A stretch of 45,152 bases of DNA from an uncultured beta proteobacterium (GCA_902826155.1 CADEDU010000028.1:31973-77124); one strand, 5' to 3'; shown: positions 7,059-15,381, counted from the first letter of the stretch. The notes: a model not told the origin generated them from the sequence alone. Numbers and translations are program-made.

Positions 7059-8954
7059 ATGCAACAGGGACGGCTGCAGCAGGTCACGCCACGATCGGAT
7101 ATCCATAGACCCGCATACGATCGACGCGAGCGGTCGCGCACTCTGGTCGTGATCACGCGCGGGGCGGTTGCACTGCTGTTCGCGGCACTCGCCGGCTGCG
7201 GCGGAGGCGGCGGTGGATCGGATTCATCAGCCACCCTCGCGGGTGGCGGGCCCTCGGCCGGGAGCGGCAACCTGCCGCCCACAGTGACGCTTGCCGCGCC
7301 TGAATCCAGTACGCGCTTCGTCGCGCCGGCCAGCGTCGCGTTGACGGCCACGGCCAACGATCCCGATGGCAGTATCGCCAGGATCGAGTTCTTCGACGGC
7401 GCGCGCAAACTCGGCGAAGCGACCGCCGCGCCTTATCGCGTCACCCTGACCAATCTCGCCGCCGGTCGCTACACGATCAGCGCGCTGGCCACCGACAACG
7501 CCGGCGCCCAGCAGCGCTCGCAACCCGTCGACGTGGTGGTGCGCACCGACGATCGCGCAGTCATGGGAGAGTGGTCCGGTGTATTCGCCTGGCCGGAGAT
7601 CGCGATCAGTCTGACGTTGCTGCCCGATGGCAAGCTGTTGTCGTTCGCCGAGGGTGACCACGCGTTGTTCCCGACCGATCCGCAGGCGGCGGCCCACAGC
7701 ACTCGCGTCTTCGTGGTCGATGTTCCGCAGAACGGCACCGCCATCTCCTTTGCCGAGTATCACGACACACGCTCGAATCTGTTCTGCAGCGGCCACGCGT
7801 ACCTTCCCGATGGCCGATTGCTGATCGTCGGCGGCCACGACGGCGTGGATTTCGCGGGCGTGCCGCACACCACGCTGTTCGACTACCGGCAAGCCGATCC
7901 GTGGAACTACGCGCTGCCCGACATGATGAGCGGACGCTGGTACCCCACCGCGATCAGCATGCCCAACGGCGAGGTGCTGGTGCTGTCGGGCAGCATCACC
8001 ACCGCGAACGACATCAATGATCTGCCCGAGGTGTGGCAGACCTCGTCGATGAGCTGGCGCGCACTGACCTCGGCGCGCAAGGCGCTGAAGTTGTATCCGA
8101 CCATGCACGTGGCGCCGAATGGCCGGGCGTTCATGGCCGGGCCCGACACTGAGACGGCGTATCTCGATATCAGCGGCGCGGGGCAGTGGCAGTTCGTCGC
8201 GAATCGCTCGACCGGCTACATGGACTACGGTTCATCGGTGATGTACGAGCCGGGCAAGGTGATGTTCGTGGGCGGCGGTCAGCCACCGACGCAACTCGCC
8301 GAACTGATCGACCTGAACGAGCCCAATCCGCAGTGGCGCGCCACCACACCGATGGCGCTCGCGCGCCGCCAGCACAACGCGACGTTGCTCCCCGACGGCA
8401 CCGTGCTGGTCACCGGCGGCACCTCGTCGAACGGATTCAACGACGGCACCCAGGCCGCGTACGCCGCGGAGCTCTGGGATCCGGCGAACGCGTCCTGGCG
8501 CACGCTGGCCAGCATGCAGATTCCGCGTCTCTATCACTCGACCGCGCTGTTGCTGCCCGACGGCCGCGTGCTCTCGGCCGGTGGCGGGCGTCCTGCGGCG
8601 ATCAACGCTGCGGACAACCTGAACGCGGAAGTGTTTTCACCGCCCTATCTGTTCAACGGTCCGCGGCCGGGCATCAGCAGTGCGCCTGCGAACATCACCT
8701 ATGGCGCGGGATTCGACATCGACACACCCGATGGCGTGACGATTCAGTCGGTGACGCTGGTTCGGCTGTCTTCAGTCACGCACTCGTTCAACATGAACCA
8801 GCGATTCAACCGGCTGCCGTTCGTGCGCACCGCGAACGGCGTGCGCCCCACCGCGCCCGCGAACGCGAACCTGGCTCCACCAGGCCATTACATGCTGTTC
8901 ATCCTGAACGACCGCGGTGTGCCCTCGATCGCGCGCATCGTCCAACTGACCTGA
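7059..8954 (+). CDS. Copper-radical oxidase (galactose/glyoxal oxidase-like) lipoprotein
   Basis: This 631-residue protein has a long basic N-terminus, a hydrophobic segment and a lipobox ending at Cys47 (FAALAGC), then a Gly/Ser linker. An Ig-like bacterial domain (about 73-162, PPTVTLAAPES... IARIEFFDG) precedes a Kelch-type beta-propeller and the C-terminal DUF1929-like domain. By alignment from memory with Fusarium galactose oxidase, all active-site residues are present: Cys243 (NLFCSGHAYLPDG) and Tyr295 (GRWYPT) for the thioether-linked cofactor, Tyr492-His493 (PRLYHSTALLLPDGRV) and His575 (VTHSFNMNQR) for copper. The Trp290 stacking residue of galactose oxidase is not at its usual place (SGSITT), so galactose is not implied. 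Predicted role: extracytoplasmic oxidation of primary alcohols or aldehydes to produce H2O2. The ATG at 7059 is chosen, with a weak ribosome-binding site. It is transcribed alone. Confidence 0.87.
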   Translation: MQQGRLQQVTPRSDIHRPAYDRRERSRTLVVITRGAVALLFAALAGCGGGGGGSDSSATLAGGGPSAGSGNLPPTVTLAAPESSTRFVAPASVALTATANDPDGSIARIEFFDGARKLGEATAAPYRVTLTNLAAGRYTISALATDNAGAQQRSQPVDVVVRTDDRAVMGEWSGVFAWPEIAISLTLLPDGKLLSFAEGDHALFPTDPQAAAHSTRVFVVDVPQNGTAISFAEYHDTRSNLFCSGHAYLPDGRLLIVGGHDGVDFAGVPHTTLFDYRQADPWNYALPDMMSGRWYPTAISMPNGEVLVLSGSITTANDINDLPEVWQTSSMSWRALTSARKALKLYPTMHVAPNGRAFMAGPDTETAYLDISGAGQWQFVANRSTGYMDYGSSVMYEPGKVMFVGGGQPPTQLAELIDLNEPNPQWRATTPMALARRQHNATLLPDGTVLVTGGTSSNGFNDGTQAAYAAELWDPANASWRTLASMQIPRLYHSTALLLPDGRVLSAGGGRPAAINAADNLNAEVFSPPYLFNGPRPGISSAPANITYGAGFDIDTPDGVTIQSVTLVRLSSVTHSFNMNQRFNRLPFVRTANGVRPTAPANANLAPPGHYMLFILNDRGVPSIARIVQLT

Positions 8955-8980
8955 CGCAGGTCACTGCACGCGGTGCAGTG
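8947..8980. terminator. Two tandem hairpins between convergent genes
   Basis: TGACCT...AGGTCA (8947-8963, 5-nt loop) is followed by CACTGCAC-GCG-GTGCAGTG (8962-8980, 8-bp perfect stem). They cover the stops of two converging genes (8954 plus, 8961 minus). There is no T-tract. A bidirectional terminator is likely. Confidence 0.4.
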
Positions 8981-9677
8981 CGCTTAGCGCATCGATCACC
9001 GCGGGCGTGTCGACTCGAACGGCCCCGCGGCGCGCATTGGCTGGATCGAGCATTGCAGCGTTTGCGAGCAAGGCAATGCGATCGCGCGGGGCGTCGCCCA
9101 GCACATCGGCGACGAACACGTAGCCATCGTGGATGCGTCCGGGGGCAATCGTCTGGCCGCGCAATGACGGCAGGTAGAGCACCGCACCGAGCGGAAAGGC
9201 CGCGGTCGCGACCGATCGCCACGGCACCAGTTTGAAGTCGCGCGCACCCAGGCCGTAGGCCGATTCGATGCGCATGAACACGCTGCGCCCGAGCGCGCCG
9301 GCCGCCACCGGCATCTTGCGGGCCAGCCGCGAGAAGTAGCGCCGGCAATTGAGCTGCGGTGCGCGCGCGGCGCCGACCACGCGATAGCTCGCTCCCTCGA
9401 TCACGCCGGCACCGGCCGCGGCCAGCTCGCAGAACTGGCCCTCGTCGAGCACCGGACCGAGCCGCGCGCCCTGGACATCGAGCAACGGGATCGTGGCATC
9501 GGCTGCCGGCACGATCGTCATCACTTGCAGCGCGGTGAGTTCGATCATGCGCGCGTCGCGCAGCTGCGCGGTGGCTGGCGCGGGAAGGCTGAACGTCTCG
9601 AGCGCCGTGGGCTGGGCCAACACCGTACCCGCATGCGCCATCGCGGCCATCAACGCAATCCGGCGAACGCATTGCAT
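8961..9677 (-). CDS. Secreted protein with possible 3D (Asp-Asp-Asp)-like domain
   Basis: This protein has a signal peptide (CVRRIALMAAMAHAGTVLA, cleavage before QPT) and a mature part of about 215 residues. The C-terminal half reads PLGAVLYLPSLRGQ... HDGYVFVADVLGD... DRIALL, which resembles the 3D/MltA-C fold of peptidoglycan-acting proteins. The canonical three aspartates are not clearly all present, so the assignment is tentative. Two cysteines (FCELA and LNCRRYF) could form a disulfide. I chose the ATG at 9677, which gives a normal-length signal peptide; a GTG at 9731 would lengthen the N-terminus by 18 residues and nearly abut the divergent desaturase start. It converges on the oxidase gene and is divergent from the desaturase. 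Confidence 0.6.
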   Translation of the reverse strand: MQCVRRIALMAAMAHAGTVLAQPTALETFSLPAPATAQLRDARMIELTALQVMTIVPAADATIPLLDVQGARLGPVLDEGQFCELAAAGAGVIEGASYRVVGAARAPQLNCRRYFSRLARKMPVAAGALGRSVFMRIESAYGLGARDFKLVPWRSVATAAFPLGAVLYLPSLRGQTIAPGRIHDGYVFVADVLGDAPRDRIALLANAAMLDPANARRGAVRVDTPAVIDALSALHRVQ

Positions 9678-9742
9678 CGAGCGCGCAATCGCGATGAGGC
9701 GGCGCGCTAGAATCTTCACTCTTCCGTGCACGGTCCTGTCCC

Positions 9743-10774
9743 ATGCGTGCTGCCCTCGATACCGCTGGCGCCGAGTTTCGCGTCGATCTGCGCGCGGCCT
9801 CGGGGCGCGTGCTCGATGCCGGGACCCTCGCTCAACTCACCGTGCTCGATCCGGTGCGCTCGGCCTGGGCGATCGCGCAGACGCTGCTCATCACCACCGC
9901 GACGCTCGCGCTCGCCGCGACGCTGTGGACGCCGTGGGTGGTGGTGCCGGCACTGTTCATCATCGCCACGCAGCACCACGCGATGTTCGTACTGGCGCAC
10001 GACGCGGCGCACTATCGGCTCGCGTCGAACCGCACCCTCAACGATTTCATCGGCCGCCTGATCGGCGCGCTCGGTGGCATTTCGATGTGTTCGTATCGGG
10101 TGATCCATCGATTGCATCACAACCATCTTTACGGTGAGAACGACCCCGATATCGCGCTGCATGGCGGTTATCCGCGCGGCAAACGCTACCTGCTCAAGAA
10201 ACTCGCTACCGACCTGGCGGGGCTCACCGCCTGGAAGAACTATCGCTACTTTTTCGGCGCGCCGGCGCTCAATGCCAGCACCGGCGTCGCACAGCGGCCG
10301 CTCGACGACACCTCGCCCGCGCTGCGCGAGGCGGCCCGGCGCGATCGGCGCATGGTCGTTGCGGTGCAGCTCGCGCTGCCGATCGCGATCGTCGCGCTCT
10401 TCGGCCCGATCGGACTCATCAAATACGTCGTGCTGTGGCTGCTGCCCGCGCTGACGATCCTGCAGGCGTTGCTGCGGGTGCGTGCGATCGCCGAGCACGG
10501 TGCGCCGCAGAGCCTCACTTCTGCACTCACTGCCGCGCGCACCAATCTGGGCGGACCACTCACCCGGTTCGCGCTGTTTCCGCATCACGTGAACTATCAC
10601 ATCGAGCATCACCTGTATCCGGCGGTCCCGCACTACCATCTGCCTCGGCTGCATGCCGCGCTGGCCGAGCACGGAGCGCTCGATCACGCCGAGGTCCGCC
10701 GATTCAGCGAGACTTGGTGGCGCGTCTATGCTGCGCGCGTGGCGCGCGGCTCTGCGCGCGTGGCGCGCGGCTAA
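9743..10774 (+). CDS. Membrane fatty acid desaturase
   Basis: This 343-residue integral membrane di-iron enzyme has three histidine boxes: HDAAH (86-90), HRLHHNH (122-128) and HHVNYHIEHH (281-290). Hydrophobic segments lie around 40-80 and 205-245. The boxes match the fatty acid desaturase family, which introduces double bonds or hydroxylates acyl chains or carotenoid-like lipids using O2. The C-terminus carries an in-frame duplication of 21 bp that repeats ARVARG just before the stop (10731-10772). The start ATG at 9743 follows a short leader. It is divergent from the 3D-like protein and 44 bp upstream of a Bug-type binding protein gene on the same strand, which is probably functionally unrelated. 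The substrate is not predictable. Confidence 0.92.
   Translation: MRAALDTAGAEFRVDLRAASGRVLDAGTLAQLTVLDPVRSAWAIAQTLLITTATLALAATLWTPWVVVPALFIIATQHHAMFVLAHDAAHYRLASNRTLNDFIGRLIGALGGISMCSYRVIHRLHHNHLYGENDPDIALHGGYPRGKRYLLKKLATDLAGLTAWKNYRYFFGAPALNASTGVAQRPLDDTSPALREAARRDRRMVVAVQLALPIAIVALFGPIGLIKYVVLWLLPALTILQALLRVRAIAEHGAPQSLTSALTAARTNLGGPLTRFALFPHHVNYHIEHHLYPAVPHYHLPRLHAALAEHGALDHAEVRRFSETWWRVYAARVARGSARVARG
10731..10772 (+). repeat. Perfect 21-bp tandem duplication at the desaturase 3' end
   Basis: Two identical 21-bp copies (10731-10751 and 10752-10772) lie immediately before the TAA. They encode AARVARG then SARVARG, so the duplication is in frame and lengthens the tail by 7 residues. The unit is almost entirely G and C. 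Confidence 0.9.
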
Positions 10775-10818
10775 TACGTCACTGCGGCCGCTTCATACTT
10801 CACCGACCCCGAGGATCC

Positions 10819-11772
10819 ATGTTCGCCCGCATCTGCTTTGTCGTCCTGCTCTGCACCTTGGCGGTTGCCGCGCGCGCGCAGTATCCGAGTCAGCCGATCA
10901 AGCTGGTGGTCGGCTTCGCACCGAGCGGCGGCACCGACACCGCCGCGCGGATCATCGCGCAGAAACTGGGCGAACGGCTCGGCCAGCAGGTGCTGGTCGA
11001 GAACCGCGCCGGCGCTGGCGGCAACATCGCCGCCGAGTTGCTGGCCAAGGCCGCGCCCGATGGCCACACGCTGCTGCTCAACTCGGTCGGTCCGCTCGCC
11101 GTCGCGCCGCACATGCACTCGAAGCTCGCGTTCGATCCGTTCCGCGATTTCGCCTCGGTGTCGCTCGCGGTCGCGTTCGGCAACATTCTCGTGGTGCATC
11201 CGAGCGTCACGGCGCAATCGCTCGGCGAATATTTGAAACTGGCCGCCGCCAAACCGATGCCGTACGGCTCGTCCGGGGTGGGGGGCATGGGCCATCTGGC
11301 CGGCGAGTTGCTCAAGACGCTGTCCAACACCAGCCTCGAGCATGTGCCCTACAAGGGCGGCGGACCGGCGATGTCCGATCTGCTGGGCGGGCAGATTCCA
11401 TCGATGTTCGCCAGCGCGGCCAGCGCCATCCCGCAGATCAAGGCGGGCAAGATCCGCGCGATCGCCGTGACCAGCCCGAAGCGCTCGCCGTTCGCACCTG
11501 ATATCCCGACCGTGGCCGAACTCGGATTTCCTGGTTACGAAGCGGTGAACTGGTACGCGTTCAACGTGCCGGCGAAAACGCCACGCGAGATCGTCACCAG
11601 GCTCAACCAGGAGATCGTGGCGATCCTGAAAACGCCGGACACCATCGCGCAACTGGCGAAGTACGGTATGGAGGCCACGCCGTCGACACCGGAAGAGATG
11701 AGTGCCTACGTCGAACGCGAGCACAAGACCTGGGGCCGCATCATCAAGCAGGCCAGCATCAAGGCTGATTAG
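10819..11772 (+). CDS. Tripartite tricarboxylate transporter (Bug/TctC) substrate-binding protein
   Basis: This 317-residue periplasmic binding protein has the signal peptide MFARICFVVLLCTLAVAARA followed by QYPSQPIKLVVGFAPSGGTD, VLVENRAGAGGNIA, APDGHTLLLNS, YGSSGVGGMGHLAGELL and VPYKGGGPAMSDLLGGQI, the usual Bug-family series. The start ATG at 10819 has GAGGA 4-8 bp upstream (CGAGGATCCATG). No membrane subunits are adjacent. The next gene, 60 bp downstream on the same strand, is a quinone-oxidoreductase-like enzyme, and the two may form a small uptake-and-metabolism unit. The ligand is unknown, but the family favours small organic acids. Confidence 0.93.
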   Translation: MFARICFVVLLCTLAVAARAQYPSQPIKLVVGFAPSGGTDTAARIIAQKLGERLGQQVLVENRAGAGGNIAAELLAKAAPDGHTLLLNSVGPLAVAPHMHSKLAFDPFRDFASVSLAVAFGNILVVHPSVTAQSLGEYLKLAAAKPMPYGSSGVGGMGHLAGELLKTLSNTSLEHVPYKGGGPAMSDLLGGQIPSMFASAASAIPQIKAGKIRAIAVTSPKRSPFAPDIPTVAELGFPGYEAVNWYAFNVPAKTPREIVTRLNQEIVAILKTPDTIAQLAKYGMEATPSTPEEMSAYVEREHKTWGRIIKQASIKAD

Positions 11773-11832
11773 GGCGTACCCCCGCCCCCCGCCCTCGGCC
11801 CTCTCGCATTCAAACTCCAGCGAAGGCGACAC

Positions 11833-12819
11833 ATGAAAGCCTGTTATCTGGTTTCCGACGGCATCAGCAATCGTTTCGACTTGCGCGACGTGCCGATGCC
11901 CGAGCCCAAGGCAGGCGAAGTTCTGGTGCGGGTGCGCGCGAGCAGCCTCAATCGCGCCGACGTGTTCATGGGCAAGGGCGCGCATTCGCGCGACAAACTG
12001 ATCGGCACGGATCGTCCGGTCGGGCAGGAGTGCACCGGTGAGCTCGTGCACTGCGGCGAAGGCGTGCAGGGCTTCGCTGCGGGCGAGCGCGTGATGGGCC
12101 GCGCCAAGGGTGGGTTTGCCGAGTTCGCGGTGATGGATGCGCGCGAGGCGATCCGAGTTCCGGCTGCGCTCTCGTGGGATCAGGCCGCGGCCACGCCGAT
12201 CGTGTTCCTGGTCACCTACGACATGCTGTTTTCGTTCGGTCGCGTGCAGCCCGGCGATTGGGTGCTGATCACCGCCGTGACCTCCGGGGTGGGCGTGGCC
12301 AGCCTGCAGACGGCCAAGGCGTTCGGTGCGTGCGTGATCGGCACGTCCGGCTCGAGCGCGAAGTTGGACAGACTGAAGGCCGTCGGCCTGGATGTAGGCG
12401 TTGCCACCCGCGGTGGCGATTTCGTCGAGGTAGCGAAACAGGCCACCGAAGGCAAGGGCGTGAATCTGGTGGTTAACAACATCGGCGGATCGGTGTTCGC
12501 CGCGTGCCAGCAGGCGCTTGGCTATCGCGGGCGACTGGCGCAGGTGGGCTACGTCGACAACGTGTTCGACACTGGCATCAGCGTCGAGCAGTTGCACACG
12601 TACCGGCAGGTGTTCTACGGCGTGAGCAACCGCTTTCGCACCCCGGCCGAGCGTGCCGAGACGGTGCGTGGATTCGTTGCCGAAGTGCTGCCGAAGTTCG
12701 CCGACGGATCGATCAAGCCGCTCATCGATCGCACATTCGGCTACGAGGAACTGCCCGCGGCCAAGGCCTACATGGACGCCAACGCGCAAGTCGGCAAGAT
12801 CGTGATCCGCATGCCGTAG
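11833..12819 (+). CDS. Zinc-independent MDR family oxidoreductase (quinone oxidoreductase-like)
   Basis: This 328-residue medium-chain dehydrogenase/reductase has an N-terminal GroES-like domain (PKAGEVLVRVRASSLNRADVF, VGQECTGELVHCGEGVQGF) and a Rossmann nucleotide-binding domain with TSGVGVASLQTAKAFGACVIGTS. The catalytic and structural zinc ligands of alcohol dehydrogenases are absent, which points to an NADPH-dependent quinone or enoyl reductase. The protein ends with the typical ELPAAKAYMDANAQVGKIVI. It is cytoplasmic. It follows a Bug-type binding protein on the same strand and converges on the glutaredoxin gene. The exact substrate is not predictable. Confidence 0.9.
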   Translation: MKACYLVSDGISNRFDLRDVPMPEPKAGEVLVRVRASSLNRADVFMGKGAHSRDKLIGTDRPVGQECTGELVHCGEGVQGFAAGERVMGRAKGGFAEFAVMDAREAIRVPAALSWDQAAATPIVFLVTYDMLFSFGRVQPGDWVLITAVTSGVGVASLQTAKAFGACVIGTSGSSAKLDRLKAVGLDVGVATRGGDFVEVAKQATEGKGVNLVVNNIGGSVFAACQQALGYRGRLAQVGYVDNVFDTGISVEQLHTYRQVFYGVSNRFRTPAERAETVRGFVAEVLPKFADGSIKPLIDRTFGYEELPAAKAYMDANAQVGKIVIRMP

Positions 12820-12840
12820 CGCGACGCGTGCGTCACGCGC
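12819..12840. terminator. Hairpin between convergent oxidoreductase and glutaredoxin genes
   Basis: GACGC-GT-GCGTC, extended by GCGC arms with a 2-nt bulge, overlaps the oxidoreductase stop and lies 13 bp from the glutaredoxin stop. There is no T-tract, so this is a candidate bidirectional terminator. Confidence 0.3.
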
Positions 12841-12852
12841 CGGTGCAACCGA

Positions 12853-13365
12853 TCACTTGCCGCGTTGCGCTTCGATCGCGGCGAGCACCCTCTGCTCGTT
12901 GAAGCCGCGTAGCGCTTCGAATCCCACCAGGATCAGGGGTACGCCACGGCCACCGAGCTCGCGGTGCGCGGCCCGCGCCTGCGTCGACTGTTCGATGTCG
13001 TACTCGGTGTACTCGATGCCACGCGCGCGGAACATCGCCCTCGCCTTCTCACAGTAGGGGCACCAGCTGGTCGAGTACATCACGACGCGCGGCTGCTTGC
13101 CGCTGGCAGCGACCGGCTGGGGTGCCGGCGCGGGGCCCGATGGGCTTGCCTCGATACGTACCGGGGCAGGTTTGACTGATGGTTGCGCGGCGGGCGCAGG
13201 GGGTGCCGCACGGTCGTTGATCACGGTCGCGCTGCCTGGCGCGGCGACGTTCGAATAGTGCGTCCGGCCCTCGGCGTCGGTCCACCGAAAGAGCTGCGCT
13301 TGCGCGGCGCCGCCTGCCAGCGTGCCGATGGTGATCAACAGAAATCCCAGAAGCGTATTGCGCAT
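12853..13365 (-). CDS. Exported DUF4124-glutaredoxin fusion
   Basis: This 170-residue protein has a signal peptide (MRNTLLGFLL... AQA), then a DUF4124 segment (about 24-50, LFRWTDAEGRTHYSN) and a Pro/Ala-rich linker (52-90). A glutaredoxin domain follows (92-170) with the active site CPYC at 102-105 and the cis-proline GVPLILVG at 141-148. The domain order suggests an exported thiol-disulfide protein tethered by a flexible linker. Classical glutaredoxins act with cytosolic glutathione, so a periplasmic redox partner is implied but unknown. The ATG at 13365 is the natural start. The gene lies 105 bp downstream of pnuC on the same strand. Confidence 0.88.
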   Translation of the reverse strand: MRNTLLGFLLITIGTLAGGAAQAQLFRWTDAEGRTHYSNVAAPGSATVINDRAAPPAPAAQPSVKPAPVRIEASPSGPAPAPQPVAASGKQPRVVMYSTSWCPYCEKARAMFRARGIEYTEYDIEQSTQARAAHRELGGRGVPLILVGFEALRGFNEQRVLAAIEAQRGK

Positions 13366-13470
13366 GCTTACCCCCGCATTCGATGTCTTGCCTGCCCTGA
13401 CTCACTGCCGCGCGCAGTTCTACCACGGGGCCTCGGGAACGGCGTTGCATTGTGCGAGCACGCAGCGACG

Positions 13471-14067
13471 CTAGCGTGCCCCGGCCGTGCGGTATGCCCG
13501 GCGCCACGCCACGAAGCCGGCCACCGCCATGACGCTGAGCACACCGAACAGGATGATGGTGATGTAGAGCCCCTTGGCCGCATAAATGCCTATGAACAGC
13601 AGGTTCGCGGCGATGAACAGCAGCCACGACTCGATCAGCTTGCGTGCCTGCAGCCACTGCGCCACCAGGCTCATGCCGGTTGCGCTGGCATCGAGATACG
13701 GCAGGCTGGCATCGGTCAGCATTCGCATCACCGAGCCCAGGACCGCACTTATCGCCACGATCAGCAGCAGCACCTTCCAGTAGTCGGCCGGCGCGAGCGT
13801 GCGCGGCACCAGCCGGTTTCGGTTCGGTCCACCGTGCAACCAGTGATGCCACCCGTAGGTCTGCAACCCGACGTAGAACAACTGCAGCAGCACGTCGGAG
13901 TAGAGCTTCGCATCGAAGAACACCAGGCCGAACAGCACCACGCTCGCAATGCCCACCGGCCAGCACCAGATGTTCTGGCGGATCGTGAGCCATTGATTGA
14001 CGAGCCCGAGCGCGGTGGCGATGGCTTCGAGCCGATTGGCGGCGATCCAATCGATCAGGGTTCTCAT
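13471..14067 (-). CDS. pnuC: Nicotinamide riboside transporter PnuC
   Basis: This 198-residue inner-membrane protein of about seven hydrophobic segments carries the PnuC signature. NQWLTIRQNIWCWPVG (24-39), FDAKLYSDVLLQLFYVGLQ (51-69) and YGWHHWLHGG (71-80) hold the aromatic substrate-channel residues, including the WxxW motifs. It imports nicotinamide riboside by facilitated diffusion, with trapping by cytoplasmic phosphorylation. The ATG at 14067 gives the normal family length; a reading frame extends 54 codons upstream but has no membrane or signal character. No NadR-like kinase is adjacent, and no NAD-type riboswitch could be recognised upstream. Confidence 0.93.
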   Translation of the reverse strand: MRTLIDWIAANRLEAIATALGLVNQWLTIRQNIWCWPVGIASVVLFGLVFFDAKLYSDVLLQLFYVGLQTYGWHHWLHGGPNRNRLVPRTLAPADYWKVLLLIVAISAVLGSVMRMLTDASLPYLDASATGMSLVAQWLQARKLIESWLLFIAANLLFIGIYAAKGLYITIILFGVLSVMAVAGFVAWRRAYRTAGAR

Positions 14068-14115
14068 GCGGACACTGTAGCGCGGAACCGCGCGCACATC
14101 GGCACCCACTACGGA

Positions 14116-14234
14116 TGTCACGACCGGACAGGCGCGAGCATCGTGCCGATGCGGCGTAATGCGCTCATCGACCCGCCTGCACTCTTGGCCCGATCCGCGT
14201 CGACCGATAAGGTCGGGCGTTGCTGTCACGACCG
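14116..14234. repeat. 11-bp direct repeat in the pnuC / AAA ATPase intergenic region
   Basis: TGTCACGACCG occurs at 14116-14126 and again at 14224-14234, in the same orientation, within the roughly 200-bp divergent region. A small hairpin, CGACC-gataa-GGTCG, lies just before the second copy. They may be regulator sites; no protein is suggested. Confidence 0.4.
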
Positions 14235-14270
14235 AAAAGATATCCGGTGAACGCCCCTACACACGCACCG

Positions 14271-15338
14271 ATGATGGCAGACCCCGTCGCCACCACTGCG
14301 ACCCTGAGCCAGACCGTCTGGGAATTCGGCGATCTGGTATTGAAATCGCGTTTTGCGCGCGCGCTCGAAGAAGGCGTGGCGCGCTACCCGATCCACCGCT
14401 CGCTGCGCTTCGCCGCACGTACTGATCTCGAGCAACTGTTCGACCGGCTGGCGCTCGATCTTGGCTGGCGCGCGCAGCGGCTCGACTCGGGCACGATGAT
14501 TCTCGATGGCCAAGGTTTGTTCGTATCAGCCTACGGCGGGCGCAAGGCCGAGTACTGCTCGTGCTACTTCAGCATCTGGGCGAGTGCGCTCGAGACGGCC
14601 GAGCAGGTGCGTGCCGCCATTCTCGGCGTCGTCGGCGAGGCGCGCATCCAGGAGCCGATGTTCTCGATCGACTGGCACTTCCTCACCTCGAAGGGCGAGC
14701 TGCAAAGCGCCGCGATCGAGGAGATGGCGAACGACGTGCTGCACGATGCGGCGTATCCGTCGATCGAGGCCGGTGTCGGGCAACTGATCCGGCGCTATCT
14801 CGATGCGAACGAGACCGTGCTCGTGTTGCAAGGACCACCGGGCACCGGCAAGACCCGGCTGATCCGCACCATTCTGGGCGAGCTGTCGCGACGCAAGGGC
14901 GGTGAGGCGCAGGCGCTGTACACCGGCGACAAGAAGGCGCTGGAGAACGACGAGATCTTCGTCAAGTTCATCACCGGCTGGCACGACGCATTCGTGGTCG
15001 AAGACGCCGACCACCTGCTCAAGCCGCGCGTCGAGGGCAACGAGCATCTGCACCGCTTCCTGGCGATTGCCGACGGCGTGGTGCGTGCGCAGGGCCGCAA
15101 GATCATCTTCTCGACCAATCTGCCGAACGTCGGCGATCTCGACGACGCCCTGGTGCGCCCCGGACGCTGCTTCGCTCATCTGCAGCTGCGCAGCCTGAGC
15201 ACGGATGAGGCGCGCTTGTTGGTGCAGGCGCTGGCGAGCGATACTGCGCAACGCGCGCGGGTGAACGAACGGCTGGTTGCGGCCAATCAGCGCCAGTCGA
15301 CGGTTGCGGAGATCTACCAGGCGATCGCTGCGGCATGA
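14271..15338 (+). CDS. AAA-type ATPase
   Basis: This protein of about 355 residues has an uncharacterised N-terminal domain (about 1-165). The C-terminal AAA ATPase module has Walker A GPPGTGKT (near residue 188), Walker B AFVVEDAD (near 241), a sensor-1-like STNLPN and a second-region RPGRCF that could act as the arginine finger. The module looks catalytically complete. The N-terminal domain (YCSCYFSIWAS, FSIDWHF) is not one I recognise and may carry the substrate specificity. Start choice is uncertain: ATG 14271 or 14274, or an upstream GTG at 14247 or TTG at 14220; none has a clear ribosome-binding site. It is transcribed alone and followed at once by a hairpin. The function is unknown. 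Confidence 0.83.
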   Translation: MMADPVATTATLSQTVWEFGDLVLKSRFARALEEGVARYPIHRSLRFAARTDLEQLFDRLALDLGWRAQRLDSGTMILDGQGLFVSAYGGRKAEYCSCYFSIWASALETAEQVRAAILGVVGEARIQEPMFSIDWHFLTSKGELQSAAIEEMANDVLHDAAYPSIEAGVGQLIRRYLDANETVLVLQGPPGTGKTRLIRTILGELSRRKGGEAQALYTGDKKALENDEIFVKFITGWHDAFVVEDADHLLKPRVEGNEHLHRFLAIADGVVRAQGRKIIFSTNLPNVGDLDDALVRPGRCFAHLQLRSLSTDEARLLVQALASDTAQRARVNERLVAANQRQSTVAEIYQAIAAA

Positions 15339-15343
15339 ACGAC

Positions 15344-15381
15344 TTGCCCTGAACGTTGCCGGTCTTCACCGTTCAGGGCAA
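15344..15381 (+). terminator. 12-bp perfect inverted repeat after the AAA ATPase
   Basis: TTGCCCTGAACG (15344-15355) and its exact reverse complement (15370-15381) are separated by 14 nt and begin 5 bp after the AAA stop. There is no T-tract. It is likely a terminator or RNA 3'-end stem, though a DNA operator for the downstream epoxide hydrolase is also possible. Confidence 0.45.

Noticed and set aside
10771..12789. 672-codon minus-strand frame opposite the Bug protein and the oxidoreductase
   Set aside because: Shadow of two clear plus-strand genes, with low-complexity Arg/His/Asp composition and no motif.
14068..14270. Possible NAD-type riboswitch upstream of pnuC
   Set aside because: The pnuC start is followed upstream by no recognisable conserved riboswitch core; only short repeats and small hairpins are visible.
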